Shown here one piece after another: positions 12,001 through 18,285 of a DNA stretch of 64,000 bases. The stretch is from Stieleria neptunia (lineage in GTDB: Bacteria > Planctomycetota > Planctomycetia > Pirellulales > Pirellulaceae). The notes under the pieces were generated by a model. It made no database searches. It was given only the letters and a program-made list of their open reading frames with translations, and was not told where the DNA came from. The position numbers and the translations under genes were made by a program. How positions within the stretch are numbered: the stretch's first letter is position 1; every line of letters starts with the position of its first letter. The stretch is from positions 10,598,938 to 10,662,937 of the forward strand of contig NZ_CP037423.1 of assembly GCF_007754155.1 (NCBI RefSeq), read 5' to 3'.

Positions 12001-13921
12001 AAAAATCAAGCTGGCGGGCCAGCGGGGCGACTCCGGGGGCCGCCGCAATGGCGACGACCTGCGGAGGAAGGGAATCCACGTGCAAAGCATCCGTGCGGCT
12101 GACCACCGCACCTGTTCCGACACCACCGATCGGGATCGAATCGACGTCCACGATCGTGTCATCATCGATCAACTGCAGTTGCAAATTGCCGGCGTAATCC
12201 GGCGTCGAGACGCTGACGGTGAATTCAGTCGGGCCCCCGGTGACCGATGTGATGGCAGAATGATCCAGCCCGCTGGCAAACAACTGAAAGTCATCGACGT
12301 TCACGCCTGAGACCGCTTCGTCAAAGACAAGCGTAAAATCAACCTGGTCGGCGGATACGGGACTGACCGATGCCGTTGAAAACGAGACCACACTTGGCGA
12401 TGCATCGCCGACTGCAAAGTTGACCTGTGTGATCGACTGCCCCTCCACGGTCGTGACCAGCGAAGCAATCGGGGAACGCCCGGTGGGGTTGGTCCAGAAC
12501 GTCTGAATTCGATTGCTGCCCTGGGACGCCAGGTAGAGGTGCTGCCCGTCGGGGCTGATCGCGATGCCTTCGGCATTGGCCATGCCTGGCACGTCGATTG
12601 AGTCGAACGTTTGGTTCAACGTCACGACGCCGCTGCTCGGGTCCCGATCAAACGTCAGCAGTGAATCGGTGTAACTGGACGTCGCATAGATCCCGGCTTG
12701 GTCGGGACGCATCACCAGTTTGTCCAATCGTTTGGATCCCAAATCAATCGACCCTTGGACTTGGACATCGCCGGTGGCCAGATCCCGTGTCAGCGTCCAC
12801 AGACGACCATTAAAATCGGCGACGTAGAGGAATCGACCGTCGTCGGAAAAGACGACGTCGCGGTTCGATCCCAGCGACAGACTGGTTCCACTGGCAGTGA
12901 CGATTCCCGTCGCCGGATCACGGTCCAACAAGGTCAATGGATTCCCACTGCCCTGCGTCGCGACCGCAACAAGCGTTCCATCTGGCGAAACACGTGGCTG
13001 TGCGGGAAAGTCCAACCCGACGACACCGTCGATGCCCTGTGTAAACGTTTGGGTGTGCGTGAGTGTTCCGGCGGCAGAATCGATCGCGTAGATCAGCAGG
13101 GACTTCGTCGTTGTCGACGTCGCAAACAATTGTGACCCGTCCGGTGCGATCGCCAAAGCGTTGACGCGATCCAGGTTGGCATCATCGTTGAGGGTGATCG
13201 ATTGAACGACCGACAACGCGCCCGACGCGTCCATCTGCACCACATTGATCGCGTCGGAGTACTCCGCCGGAACGTACAAGAAACTCCCGTCGGCAGAAAA
13301 GACGCCGCGTCGAAGCCCGTACAGCGACGTGCCATCGAGTTCCGACTGGAACGTCAACTGACCGTCTTGCACCCGCCGCGCGAACGTGGTGACGCGTCTC
13401 CCTTGATCCCAACCGACGACGACGAATTGGCCATCCGGTGAGACTTGTATATCCCGTGGTCCGGATCCGCTGGTCTGTGTCGGCCGCAGTGCGTTTTCAA
13501 ACAGGGTCAGCGTTGATGTGGTGGCCGGCAAAAGCGGTGCGGTCTGCCGGGTGTTGGCCGGCAACTCGATCGTCACCTGATGAGTCTGTTCGCTTAAACC
13601 ACCCAGCACATAACGCCCCAGTTCGTCAACGCCCGACGTTCCCGAATCATCGGCCGTCGTTTGCGTGAACGGTTCGCCGGCGTCTCGTGCGCCGTTGCTG
13701 TTCAGGTCGGCATAGACCGTGACGCCCGCGATCCCCGTTTCGGCATTGTTTTGAATGCCGTCTTGGTTCGAATCGCCGAACACCAAGCCCTCGACCGACG
13801 CCGTCAATAAATGGCGTGCCTCCAAGGACTGGTAAAGCATTCGGCGTCGAGACTGTCGTGGCCGTCGCCGGGCGGCACGATTGGGACGCGGAAAGGGACG
13901 GTTACGTCGCGCAGACATCAT
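1..13921 (-). CDS. Giant modular surface/secreted protein: SdrD-B-like, beta-propeller and Ig-like modules (partial, C-terminus outside window)
   Basis: The frame starting at ATG 13921 stays open to the left edge, giving at least 4,640 codons with no stop. The N-terminus is very Arg-rich, then SLEARHLLTA (residues 32-41), a variant of the LEPR-XLL motif that marks large planctomycete exported proteins. Modules then recur in order: SdrD-B-like (D.N.NG..D.GEP, near 13.7, 11.6, 9.85, 7.75, 5.65 kb, several at 3.3-1.9 kb and one near 0.8 kb); propellers with SPDG(R/Q).(L/V)(F/Y) blades (about 13.5-12.4, 11.4-10.3, 9.6-8.5, 7.5-6.4, 5.5-4.4 kb and below 1.8 kb); and ten Ig/Calx-like modules with a D-D-x-I-V-D signature (near 12.15, 11.81, 10.04, 8.26, 7.92, 6.15, 5.83, 4.11, 3.77, 3.44 kb). 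GGAGG lies 8 bases before the first of two adjacent ATGs. An adhesive or structural envelope role is inferred; no catalytic motif was seen. Confidence 0.9.
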   Translation of the reverse strand, partial: MMSARRNRPFPRPNRAARRRPRQSRRRMLYQSLEARHLLTASVEGLVFGDSNQDGIQNNAETGIAGVTVYADLNSNGARDAGEPFTQTTADDSGTSGVDELGRYVLGGLSEQTHQVTIELPANTRQTAPLLPATTSTLTLFENALRPTQTSGSGPRDIQVSPDGQFVVVGWDQGRRVTTFARRVQDGQLTFQSELDGTSLYGLRRGVFSADGSFLYVPAEYSDAINVVQMDASGALSVVQSITLNDDANLDRVNALAIAPDGSQLFATSTTTKSLLIYAIDSAAGTLTHTQTFTQGIDGVVGLDFPAQPRVSPDGTLVAVATQGSGNPLTLLDRDPATGIVTASGTSLSLGSNRDVVFSDDGRFLYVADFNGRLWTLTRDLATGDVQVQGSIDLGSKRLDKLVMRPDQAGIYATSSYTDSLLTFDRDPSSGVVTLNQTFDSIDVPGMANAEGIAISPDGQHLYLASQGSNRIQTFWTNPTGRSPIASLVTTVEGQSITQVNFAVGDASPSVVSFSTASVSPVSADQVDFTLVFDEAVSGVNVDDFQLFASGLDHSAITSVTGGPTEFTVSVSTPDYAGNLQLQLIDDDTIVDVDSIPIGGVGTGAVVSRTDALHVDSLPPQVVAIAAAPGVAPLARQLDFFVTFDEPVSGVDVSDFLTVDVGGAVGSVDAVVATGDARVYRVEVGVSGTAGSVSLALVDDDTIVDVAANALGDVGTAGGGAGDGSFQSSAVVIDAATIRGRLWIDTNADGLYDRDESGAGGIIVYADTNANGSRDAGEPVVTTQDDDPVTSEIDEAGTYELNGLADATTYAVRIDSPQHRQTAPVSYAQDDGQLTVADSLFAGVNSSDTLYSVDGISLTADGKHLYALSPYGSKLALYSRVSVNDPFALQATWSDASPGFAGLGSPSHLIFDSDERFGYLIAINTIFVVRRDAATGELTVVDSVEGAVSDNRSFDRIRSVAISPDGEFLFTAGMYSDTVSVYRIDDSTGLLQPIQELRQGFDGVDGLDYPDLVQVSPDGTQLFVHSYFQSRLTVYDITPGSGRLVESQSFPGIGSSTDIEFSPDGEFVYCSSATSGSHKVHIFQLIAGQWTQQPTASVGLLTPRDLEISADGRFVYVADNGISKIVVLSRDLQTGELTSQQVLEDVSPHDSLGGVEFVKLSPDGRELFAAAASDHSLTRFTRLSGDVTAQPITVTTTRRETTGVDFGIRNLSPSVTDLSPAVAGPITDPTVSFIATFDEPVTGVDSTDFVIESTGLTGATIVEVTGGPTQFNVLVNTGSGDGTLQLRLLDDDSIVNAALNPLGGVGVDNGGMLSESLTVLKSGSISGRMVLDADEDGYADLGEVGIAGATVFVDLDADGTLDPGEPFAISMGDDPATTDQDEAGTYLVQGIADGEHTVVVLPPPGFELTNPATRAAPIGSTSFVRAIKDGTSGANYLDEAAGVTTSPDGNFLYVASYNDDSVTVFSRNAATGQLTVVQQVVDNVGGVSGLWGAQSIAITQDGENLYVASALDDALVMFDRDPLTGQLSFLGKLTDGIGGVDGLNEAVGVQVSDDGKHLYVAALTDGSVTLFTRDPSTGLVSYTQKYVGNTSGAFAAEFSPDQRHVYVSGASSSAITVYDRDLSSGLLTLKQTIRQSDPSVDGLSGVSGLSVSTDGKNLYAAGYFSDKIAVFDRDTTTGLLTFHQTTADPNGTSSARPISVLASPDGHHVVAMYEAYDAIEIFRRDASTGQLTSLLRYRDGFGGVDGLNGAWDAEFSNDGRFLYVVGAYDDAVVIFNRNAGEWTATTTQATVATGSTTVLPGFAALNVAPQGVSIDYVGSVPATTNTIDVEVTFSEPVVGLDLDDVQLGGSLTSATVTGLVGSGDSYTATISLGAEQGTLTVTVVDDGSIDDLYGLDLGGPAIGDGTFSSSAIDIDLLAPTVQSIENVYTDSTSTRRLEFVVTFSEPVSGVDVGDFQVNATGLTDVTIESVNGADDRYTVVVTNTSGTGTISLNLVDDDSIIDVVNLPLAGAGLGNGDFAGAVETVQPAVVTGRIFHDEDDDAYQDASEPGIGGILVYLDENGNAVRDAGEPFAVTSDDDPGTIDTDESGLYAISTDQTGPATIAIEVSGTQYLQTAPRQFTGGSGFLSHQQTITTDPLLVTVFGNYGVEVSPDGDFVVLQVSDGGGGIAVFRQHPGGTLESLHWYPAGSLTDFGDPQSPTFSPDGKFLFLYSKQSKQLQTYGFDLNDGSLTQVQSLDLSAAGISSTASQDLQISPDGKNLYATSYTDSTLRVFGVEPATGVVTLLQTFHDWAETPRLQNASGLTISPDGRHVYAGSFAEYYINAFDRDPTDGTLTKIQELPDVRRPTRLLSSSDGEFIIVSGWDTFNNQDLTTLRRDPATGLLSVHSRRVMPATPAGASLSPDGTSLHYADDDYANLNTLTRDPVTGAFTALDVLTDDVDVPGMRGVDDTAVSPDGKYVYAVNGFERNLHLFTRDQGTRSETNHLTSLSFGAQNDRFDFGLFNPSPVLVSATSDRPDPTSETSATITIEFSEPVSGFDEADLVLSAETLTAFPAATIGTVADGPTIYTVTISGLSGDGTVSLMLDDDDSIVDTLGEPFGGTGTETVALISFDVDNVAPLVSGWLPAAGTVTAESTITFTVNFDEPVQNVDISDFQLDAVGITGASILGVSGSSDIYTIDVDTGNGDGTLTLRLVDDDSITDGLTQPLGGPGAGNGDSNSHPVTITKTGTIEGTLWHDFNENGVQDPTEGGVAGVTLYLDLNDNGQFDAASEPSTITADDDPATVQDDESGWYQFVSIDPGEYALRVDSGVWNALEHNDWDNVTASTYSDLVNFNADNKTLRLSPDGRHLYVFDHLSDAIVVLAMPQTAAESLTQVQVLADQFVDATNAAGDIAFTPDGAFMYVSEDQTERVAVYARNTADGTLVRKQLIYVPDIGPYALEVSPDGKHLYVGGGYIAPHAIDPVEGTLTTLASTGVPARVQDLVFNSDGTKLYAVDYGNVLMRVYTRDPLTGDITQIQATDSQSSPSLYSNWSAEIADNDRDVYVAAPLNDLVWHFHTLSDGQLSYFSKLDLDTDGVRDLPMDLQLSPDGEIVFVALGLDNAIQLLHRAADGSLTQGPIYGTKDATISNIYQNTSSLMAVSSAGDVVVRVNNRDQSIELYRAERSDALRVTVASTTVTGADLAVTTPVPELVSITTSATSPWTGESLQYEVTFNESVSGVDAGDFRIATSEISGAVIDTVAGNGTTYTVTLDLSAAYGRGDLSVELVDDDSIRNDRDVPLTGFGAGTVVGVSPTIDVQLPAPTIASMVIAGGTAEQLQFTVTFDQSVSGVDASDFGLEIVSGSLTGLSIASVTDGPVSYTVTVDLTAAGGQGEFALFLTDDDSIINTRSIPYDGVGVSTATPTSDPVVLDFVNPSVVSITASPSPLLDFADLLFDVTFSEPVFNVDAGDFSVSQSGVSGASILSITGLPDGKTFQVLVDSGSSDGSIQLLLGDDDSIVDATDSPLGGVGVGNGNHASEIVTVERFPRRSLSGHIYFDADGDGVRDPGERGVDAAGVYLDLDNDGHRDANEPVGTAASDDPLTTDVDEGGFYRFGSLELGDYILRVRPDLRWIDDINDFTTVTLELSTTEAVADLGVTENKATLSGMVFDDTDRDGVLETGEPGLAGWTVYLDANGNDQFDSGERTTVTSDDDPATGEDETGWYSFSPLEFQSHRAGLVSRPGFFSTSPVFVDRTIVDATSMEVANFGTTPNLTRISGAVYGDTNADGVRSAGETGLVDWTVFLDENQNGQWDSGEPTMQTLADDPATTSIDEAGMFEFTTLELGTHVVYASLPVGYLSTSPNPVSVSFAASTDTADVSFALTSNDTTLSGYVFDDADRDGVRDAGEAGVSGATVYLDLNDSGGHDVDEPSQFTGVDGYYEFLHVVPGNHVVRASLPRLHESTSPAHQVTVALNQVITDLNFGARFFGYEITGTQYDDLNDNGVQDPGEPPLKGVIVFADSNDNGFPDGNEPQTVSNFNGEYVLTGTQSGMFTIRALSPEHYRPSDSYPSRDRLFGISDVHSQVGQRLVLNEFDPVSGAVLGEYIVNGSETTETELAFDGQNLVLINSDSHDLVQLAFNGTPYQDFSLPRALTGTPYGTFNVSSPIFIGGFLFVVAGSRTDNMELWRTDLTPSGLGQIYASQGDWEYLGPITLNSPPPTQGVTLSLQPASTTSADGRSILVGVNASASFVNTWLQIDPFTQTADLVSDFNTEDYERGMARIGDEVFVAYPVPFTTNAGQILVYDNTGARTRTLDGFLPQHGLAGGLYRDNGVVVTLAERDSITDVNHFHHAELASITGNVAKDLDLSGTIDAGEPASEGVTVYVDLNENRRFDSGEPSAITDQNGDYAIAGLIPDRYTVRQVSPAEHDGFAAGDPITRLFTQATDAGVSTIYEIDPQSGEVLNQFPSPGPVETHAGMTIYQGDLFLAKSDQLFQIDPDTGDVLETIPITPGPKDAIEIRDGIAYMTQYNGAGIEQFDLRRRRLIAQLDVHAINNITGLGYIISTRGTAVDRESFVLEMRSGTYNVDFRTGQIIPHTPTHGFPWNAYLAAAGGESFTYASYGSLLRTIATTSMEPYNVPGAVTYRSFTSVISGTVSDYGAEVD

Positions 13922-13929
13922 GTTGCGAA

Positions 13930-13985
13930 CCTCCAGCCAAGCGACTTGGGGAAAGCGGCTTGGCGATCCGGTGATGAGGGGGGGG
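13930..13985 (-). promoter_or_regulatory. Leader of the giant gene: Shine-Dalgarno and homopolymeric tract
   Basis: On the coding strand a GGAGG (complement of 13930-13934) sits 8 bases before ATG 13921 and decides the start. Further upstream, 13978-13985 is a run of eight G on the plus strand (eight C on the coding strand), about 57-64 bases before the start codon. No clear -10/-35 pair could be assigned. The 276-bp gap to the next gene must hold the promoter if the giant gene is transcribed on its own. Confidence 0.5.
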
Positions 13986-14197
13986 AGAATGAGTGCGGGC
14001 AGGGAGACCGGCTCGCTAGCTTAGCGGCTTTCAACGCGCGCCGCAAAATCCGGCGGATACCCGCCAGGTCGCCCGAGGACGGTTCCCCAAGCCTAATCGG
14101 AATGAGCCCACGGATGGCAAGGCGTACCCACGGATGTAAAACAGCCAGGGATCCGTGTCGAGCGAATGGCCTATCCCACGTATTCGCCGATCGTTGT

Positions 14198-15532
14198 TTA
14201 CCGGGCGCCCAACAGCGATCGGATGTAGCCGGCAAACCCGCGCATGTCGGACGGCAGCGGGTGCTCGCCAGACGGTCCGATGATGATCGGGCCGTCGATC
14301 GGATCGGGATGCAATCCGTGGCTGCCGCGGACCAGCGTCGGGTCGAGCGGAATGACGTCCATCTTGTAGCGCATGCCGAGCTTCTTTTGCAACAACCGCG
14401 CCGCCACCCGGACTTTGCTGGTCATGAACAATTCGCAAGGGTCGTAGCCCGGCTTGCGATGGATATCCACCGTGCGGGCAAAGTCGGGCGCCAGCGCGTC
14501 GTCGTTCCAGTAGTAATACGTGAACCAGGCATCGGGCTGGGCCAATGCGATCAGCTCGCCGCTGCGCGGATGGTCGAGTTCCAGATCACCGGGATCAAAC
14601 ACGCCGCCGATACCCGGGACCGATTCAAGTTCCTTTCGCACCGAGGCGACCAGCCCGGGATCGTTGACGTAGACGTGCGCCAATTGATGATCGGCGACCG
14701 CAAAGGCCTTCGATTCCCCCGGCATCAAGACTTCACCAAACGGCCCGTTCCGCACCGACAACCAGCCGGCCTGACGCAACACACGGTTGATGTGCACCGG
14801 GCGATCGACGGGAACCAAGCCGTATTCCGAAACGATCACCACCTGCGCCCCGATCTCATCGGCGGCCGTTAGGATCGTTTGAACACACTGGTCGACTTCG
14901 GCCACCCGCGCCGGGTCGTGGTCGGGAAATCGCTGGAAGTCGTAATCCAGATGCGGCAAGTAGGCGAGCGTGATCTGGGGCTGCTTTTCGCGGAGCACCG
15001 TTGCGGTGGCCTCCGCGATCCAGCGGCTGCACGGCAGACCTGCGCCGGGCCCCCAGAACGTGAAAAAGGGGAACGCGCCGTGACGCCCGGTGAGATCGCA
15101 CCCGGTGTGATCGAGCACGTCGAAGACCTTGCTGCCGTCACAGCCGTAATGCGGCTTCGGCGTGCAACTGTAGCGCGCCGTCGACGACTGATTGAACCAC
15201 CAAAACATTTTGGCGGTTTCGAAATCGTCATAGAACGCGGAACCTTCGACCAACGAACGGGCTTGCTGCCAGAACCGGATCTCCTGGGTCTCGCGGTAGT
15301 ACCAGCCGTTGCCGACCACGCCGTGATCGCGGGGCGCCAACCCGGTTAGCATCGTCGCCTGGGAGGTGCAGGTGACCGCCGGCAGCGGGCTGGTCCACGG
15401 CATGAATTGCTTGCCACCCCCGGCAAGATTGTCGCTGGGCGGATTCCCCGCCAGCGAGCGAATGGCCGGCGCGTCGGCGAGCAGCCGCGCGGTCAACCCG
15501 ACGACGTTGATAATGCAAACCCGATTCATCAT
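14198..15532 (-). CDS. Alkaline-phosphatase superfamily, nucleotide pyrophosphatase/phosphodiesterase-like protein
   Basis: A 444-residue protein with the fold markers of type I phosphodiesterases/nucleotide pyrophosphatases. AVTCTSQATMLTG (about residues 52-64) holds the likely Thr nucleophile (T54), and DHGVVGNGWYYR and LPHLDYDFQRF match the family layout. Two usual metal-ligand positions differ: the N-terminal strand reads INVVGL instead of a DGL-type motif, and the late motif reads VSEYGL instead of SDHGM. There is no signal peptide, so it is probably cytosolic. It starts at ATG 15532 inside an ATGA overlap with the small membrane protein gene upstream, so it is translationally coupled to the symporter operon. 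Substrate unknown. Confidence 0.85.
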   Translation of the reverse strand: MMNRVCIINVVGLTARLLADAPAIRSLAGNPPSDNLAGGGKQFMPWTSPLPAVTCTSQATMLTGLAPRDHGVVGNGWYYRETQEIRFWQQARSLVEGSAFYDDFETAKMFWWFNQSSTARYSCTPKPHYGCDGSKVFDVLDHTGCDLTGRHGAFPFFTFWGPGAGLPCSRWIAEATATVLREKQPQITLAYLPHLDYDFQRFPDHDPARVAEVDQCVQTILTAADEIGAQVVIVSEYGLVPVDRPVHINRVLRQAGWLSVRNGPFGEVLMPGESKAFAVADHQLAHVYVNDPGLVASVRKELESVPGIGGVFDPGDLELDHPRSGELIALAQPDAWFTYYYWNDDALAPDFARTVDIHRKPGYDPCELFMTSKVRVAARLLQKKLGMRYKMDVIPLDPTLVRGSHGLHPDPIDGPIIIGPSGEHPLPSDMRGFAGYIRSLLGAR

Positions 15533-15648
15533 TCGGGTTCGTCATCCGGAACCGGCGGAAGCGTCATCACCCGGTACAGACAATATGTCAGCAATGTGAT
15601 CACCGAACCGACCGAGCAGGCCATCACGATCCAACCGTAGATGTTCAT
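15529..15648 (-). CDS. Small membrane peptide, MetS-like auxiliary subunit of the SNF symporter (39 aa)
   Basis: ATG 15648 to TGA 15529 encodes 39 residues: a short start (MNIYGW), one hydrophobic segment of about 20 residues ending in TYCLYRV, then an acidic, Pro-rich tail (LPPVPDDEPE). It lies directly downstream of the SNF-family symporter and shares an ATGA with the next gene. In Corynebacterium the symporter MetP needs a small one-helix partner, MetS, encoded next to it. Size, topology and position fit the same role here; sequence similarity to MetS was not measured. The preceding base context shows no strong Shine-Dalgarno. Confidence 0.65.
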   Translation of the reverse strand: MNIYGWIVMACSVGSVITLLTYCLYRVMTLPPVPDDEPE

Positions 15649-15653
15649 TTGAG

Positions 15654-15716
15654 TTTCAGGTTTCAGGTTTCAGGTTTCAGGTTTCAGGTTTCAGGTTTCA
15701 GGTTTCAGGTTTCAGG
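15654..15716. repeat. Nine perfect tandem copies of the 7-mer TTTCAGG
   Basis: 63 bp of exact TTTCAGG units lie between the symporter gene and the small-subunit gene. A reverse-complement half unit (cctgaaact, about 15727-15735) follows, so the transcript could fold into alternative hairpins with any repeat unit. The unit length is not a multiple of three and no protein is read through it. Confidence 0.95.
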
Positions 15717-15750
15717 ACAACTTGGAACCTGAAACTTCGAACTTGCAACT

Positions 15751-17379
15751 TCACTCCATCTGGTCGAACCGGCCTTGCTGACGCCAGCGGATTCCCGCGA
15801 CGTGAACCATCACGGTCAGGAACGCGATCGTGCCTCCGATGAACAACAACGACATCAAGATCACTTCATCGCCGGCGATCTTGGACAGATACCCTTGTGT
15901 GACCGCGCCCGTCTCCGGATCCGTTTTGTCCAACACGTTTTCCCAGGCGAACGCGATGAAGATGAGCCCCAGATAAACAGGAACGACGTACTTCAGCATG
16001 TATTGCACCACGGTTGGGATCCTTAGATGCGATCCCTGACTGGACTCTTTCGCACCCTGCTCGATCCCAAACACCCAGCCGTAAATCACCGCCTGGACCA
16101 TCGCGAGCACGAAGATCAAAAACGTGCCGACCCAGAAATCAAACGTGTCGAGTGCTTTCAGCCCCGCAGAAAAGTACATCACGAATCCGCTGCCCGACAG
16201 CGAGATGATGCCCAGCAACGACACCGACGCACCGCGCTGCATCCCGAAGCCTTCTTCGAAGAACGCGATCACCGGCTGCAGCATCGACAGGCTGCTGGTG
16301 ATTGCGGCCAGGAACAACATAAAGAACCACAGGAATCCGAAAAACTGTCCGGCCGGCATCTGGGCGAACACATTGGGCAGCGCGGTGAACCCCAGGCCAA
16401 ACGTCCCCTGATCCCCTGCCGCCGCACCGAGAAAGATGAACGCGGCCGGCAACGTGATCAAGCCGCCCAAGCAAACTTCGAAAAACTCATTCATCCCACA
16501 GGCGGTCAACCCACTGAGCACCACGTCGTCTTTTTTCTTCAGGTAGCTGGCGTAGTTGACGATCACGCCGAACCCGACCGAGAGGGAGAAAAAGATCTGG
16601 CCGGATGCGGCGAGCCAGGTCTTGGAATCCAACAAGGCCGAAAAATCGGGATTCCACATGAATCCCAATCCCTCATTCACTTTGTCCGCCGGCAAGGTCA
16701 GCACCCTGGCCAGGACACACAGGGCACACACGACCATCAACGGAATGGCGTAGCGACAGAACGTCTCGATCCCCTTGGCGACGCCGCGGTAGATAAAGAT
16801 GAAGTTGATCACAAAGGTGATGACCACGAAGTACAGCAGCGACGACTCGCCGCGAAACGCCGCGCCGTTTTGCCCTTCGCCGCTGCCGACAAAACTGCCG
16901 AAGAAAGAACCGTAGGCCTCGGGGTCGTCACCGAGCATCAGGGAACCGTTTAAGTACGAAAACGCATACGCCAGACACCAGGCCTCGATGACGACGTAGT
17001 ACATGTAGATCACCAGCGGAATCAGCAGTGCCGGAACCGCCAGGTAGCGTGCCTTGGCATTGCGGCAAACGACGCTAAAAATCCCCGGTGAGGAATTGAA
17101 ACCGTGGTGCCCGCCATAACGCCCCATCGTCCACTCGGCCCAGCACAGCGGGATGCCCAGCACCAGCAACGAGATGAAGTAGGGCAACAAGAACGCGCCG
17201 CCGCCGTTTTGAGCGGCTTGGCCGGGGAACCTCAAGAAGTTGCCGAGCCCCACCGCAGAACCGGCGACGGCCAAGATCACGCCGATCCGAGTCCCCCACT
17301 GTTCTTTGCTGCCGTGATGCGAAGCCGTCTGGTTTTCAGATGAATTTTCCACGTCTTTCCAGTCTTTGGATCGGGACAT
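15751..17379 (-). CDS. Sodium-dependent SNF/NSS-family transporter (MetP-like amino-acid symporter)
   Basis: A 542-residue membrane protein of the neurotransmitter:sodium symporter family (LeuT/MetP fold). After a polar N-terminus of about 27 residues, [20 protein letters not shown] followed by GNFLRFP and [10 protein letters not shown] is the TM1 to TM2 signature, including the unwound TM1 region that binds Na+ and substrate in this family. About eleven or twelve hydrophobic segments follow and the C-terminus is short and polar. It is first in a minus-strand operon with a putative MetS-like small subunit and a phosphodiesterase-like protein. Import of a neutral amino acid such as Met or Ala is inferred from the MetPS precedent only. 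Confidence 0.92.
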   Translation of the reverse strand: MSRSKDWKDVENSSENQTASHHGSKEQWGTRIGVILAVAGSAVGLGNFLRFPGQAAQNGGGAFLLPYFISLLVLGIPLCWAEWTMGRYGGHHGFNSSPGIFSVVCRNAKARYLAVPALLIPLVIYMYYVVIEAWCLAYAFSYLNGSLMLGDDPEAYGSFFGSFVGSGEGQNGAAFRGESSLLYFVVITFVINFIFIYRGVAKGIETFCRYAIPLMVVCALCVLARVLTLPADKVNEGLGFMWNPDFSALLDSKTWLAASGQIFFSLSVGFGVIVNYASYLKKKDDVVLSGLTACGMNEFFEVCLGGLITLPAAFIFLGAAAGDQGTFGLGFTALPNVFAQMPAGQFFGFLWFFMLFLAAITSSLSMLQPVIAFFEEGFGMQRGASVSLLGIISLSGSGFVMYFSAGLKALDTFDFWVGTFLIFVLAMVQAVIYGWVFGIEQGAKESSQGSHLRIPTVVQYMLKYVVPVYLGLIFIAFAWENVLDKTDPETGAVTQGYLSKIAGDEVILMSLLFIGGTIAFLTVMVHVAGIRWRQQGRFDQME

Positions 17380-17854
17380 GCGGACAGGCGAGACGTCAGT
17401 TTACCCGGCAGAGCAGAATTTTGGGCGGCCGGACACGTGAAAAGCTGTCCCGACGTCGGAATGGACCGACAACACCACCTGCCGGCGACGCCAAGTAAAA
17501 ATGCTCGCCCTCGACCGGCGGCGGATCCGGGCTGCAACGCCCGTCGCAGCGTGGACGAATCGACATCCACCCGCGCCTTGCCTTCCATCGCGGAGGTCCG
17601 CTTCGCTGATCGGTTGCACGCCCCACCGACTGCGCGGCGATGCGATCGGAAACTCACGCAAAGAAATCGAAAACTCAAAAAAGATTCTGTTCGCCTGACC
17701 GCCCGGTCGTCGCCCAGCTAAGAGACGACAAGTCGATCAACATCGCCGAAGCGCGGGAGCAACGAAATGCAACAACCTGCGAGATGCGGCGACCTGCGAG
17801 AAGGCCTAGCGAAAGCCAGAGAAAATCGAGGCCTTCACAGCGAGTGGAAGAGAG
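17380..17854. other. Gene-poor interval between the symporter and tRNA-Phe
   Basis: Short frames occur on both strands, but none has a convincing start, domain or composition. It should hold the promoter of the symporter operon on the minus strand. Several octamer-like direct repeats (tgcgaga type) occur near 17778-17805. No clear promoter boxes were recognised. Confidence 0.5.
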
Positions 17855-17927
17855 TGGTCAGGGCCGGGCTCGAACCGGCGACACCGGCCTTTTCAGGGCC
17901 GTGCTCTACCAACTGAGCTACCTGACC
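17855..17927 (-). tRNA. tRNA-Phe (anticodon GAA)
   Basis: Read on the minus strand, the acceptor arms GGTCAGG and CCTGACC pair perfectly, with discriminator A. The D arm is TAGCTCAGTTGGTAGAGCA. The anticodon stem CGGCC/GGCCG closes the 7-base loop CTGAAAA, which puts GAA at positions 34-36. The T arm GCCGG-TTCGAGC-CCGGC is canonical. The length is 73 nt and no CCA is encoded; the next bases are CTC. It stands alone, with no neighbouring tRNA or rRNA. Confidence 0.97.
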
Positions 17928-18285
17928 AGCTGGAAGATTCATTCGATCTGCGGGGATCCTAGGGTATGATGCGTGGGTTCGTCAATTGGTTCACTACAAG
18001 ACAAATTTCAATTCAGACCACACCGATTGCGACGGCGACTTTTTGCAGATGCGTCCGACAGCTTATGATAGCTCGAAAAATCTCTCCAAACGGCGATTTC
18101 CTCACCGATGTGACCAGCTCGCTAACTTTTCACACCAATTCCCTGCCGGCACTCGCGGCATTTGGGTTTTCCGATCACACTAACGCCACCGGCAGCCCGT
18201 CGTCTGGCAGCCGGTCGTCCCATTCGGGTCGAGCACGAATCATGAATTCCGGCCACGCGCGGATGGGCGGAGGTAGTTAAAAAAG
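17928..18285. other. Upstream region of the ExbB/ExbD operon
   Basis: 358 bp without a credible gene. A strong GGAGG at about 18270 precedes ATG 18286 and fixes the first start of the operon. The region is more AT-rich than its surroundings (about 17960-18170) and probably contains the operon promoter, but no specific boxes could be assigned. Confidence 0.5.

Noticed and set aside
1..13921. Evenly spaced DNA repeats considered as CRISPR or tandem non-coding repeats
   Set aside because: The similarity is at the protein level (modules with D-D-x-I-V-D, SPDG), spacing is hundreds of bases and the frame is open throughout.
15654..15716. TTTCAGG array considered as CRISPR
   Set aside because: Units are 7 bp and directly adjacent with no spacers.
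17640..17969. Plus-strand frame of 109 codons with GRARTGDTGLF and YQLSYL
   Set aside because: These residues are the usual false translation of DNA antisense to a tRNA; the tRNA-Phe on the other strand explains the conservation.
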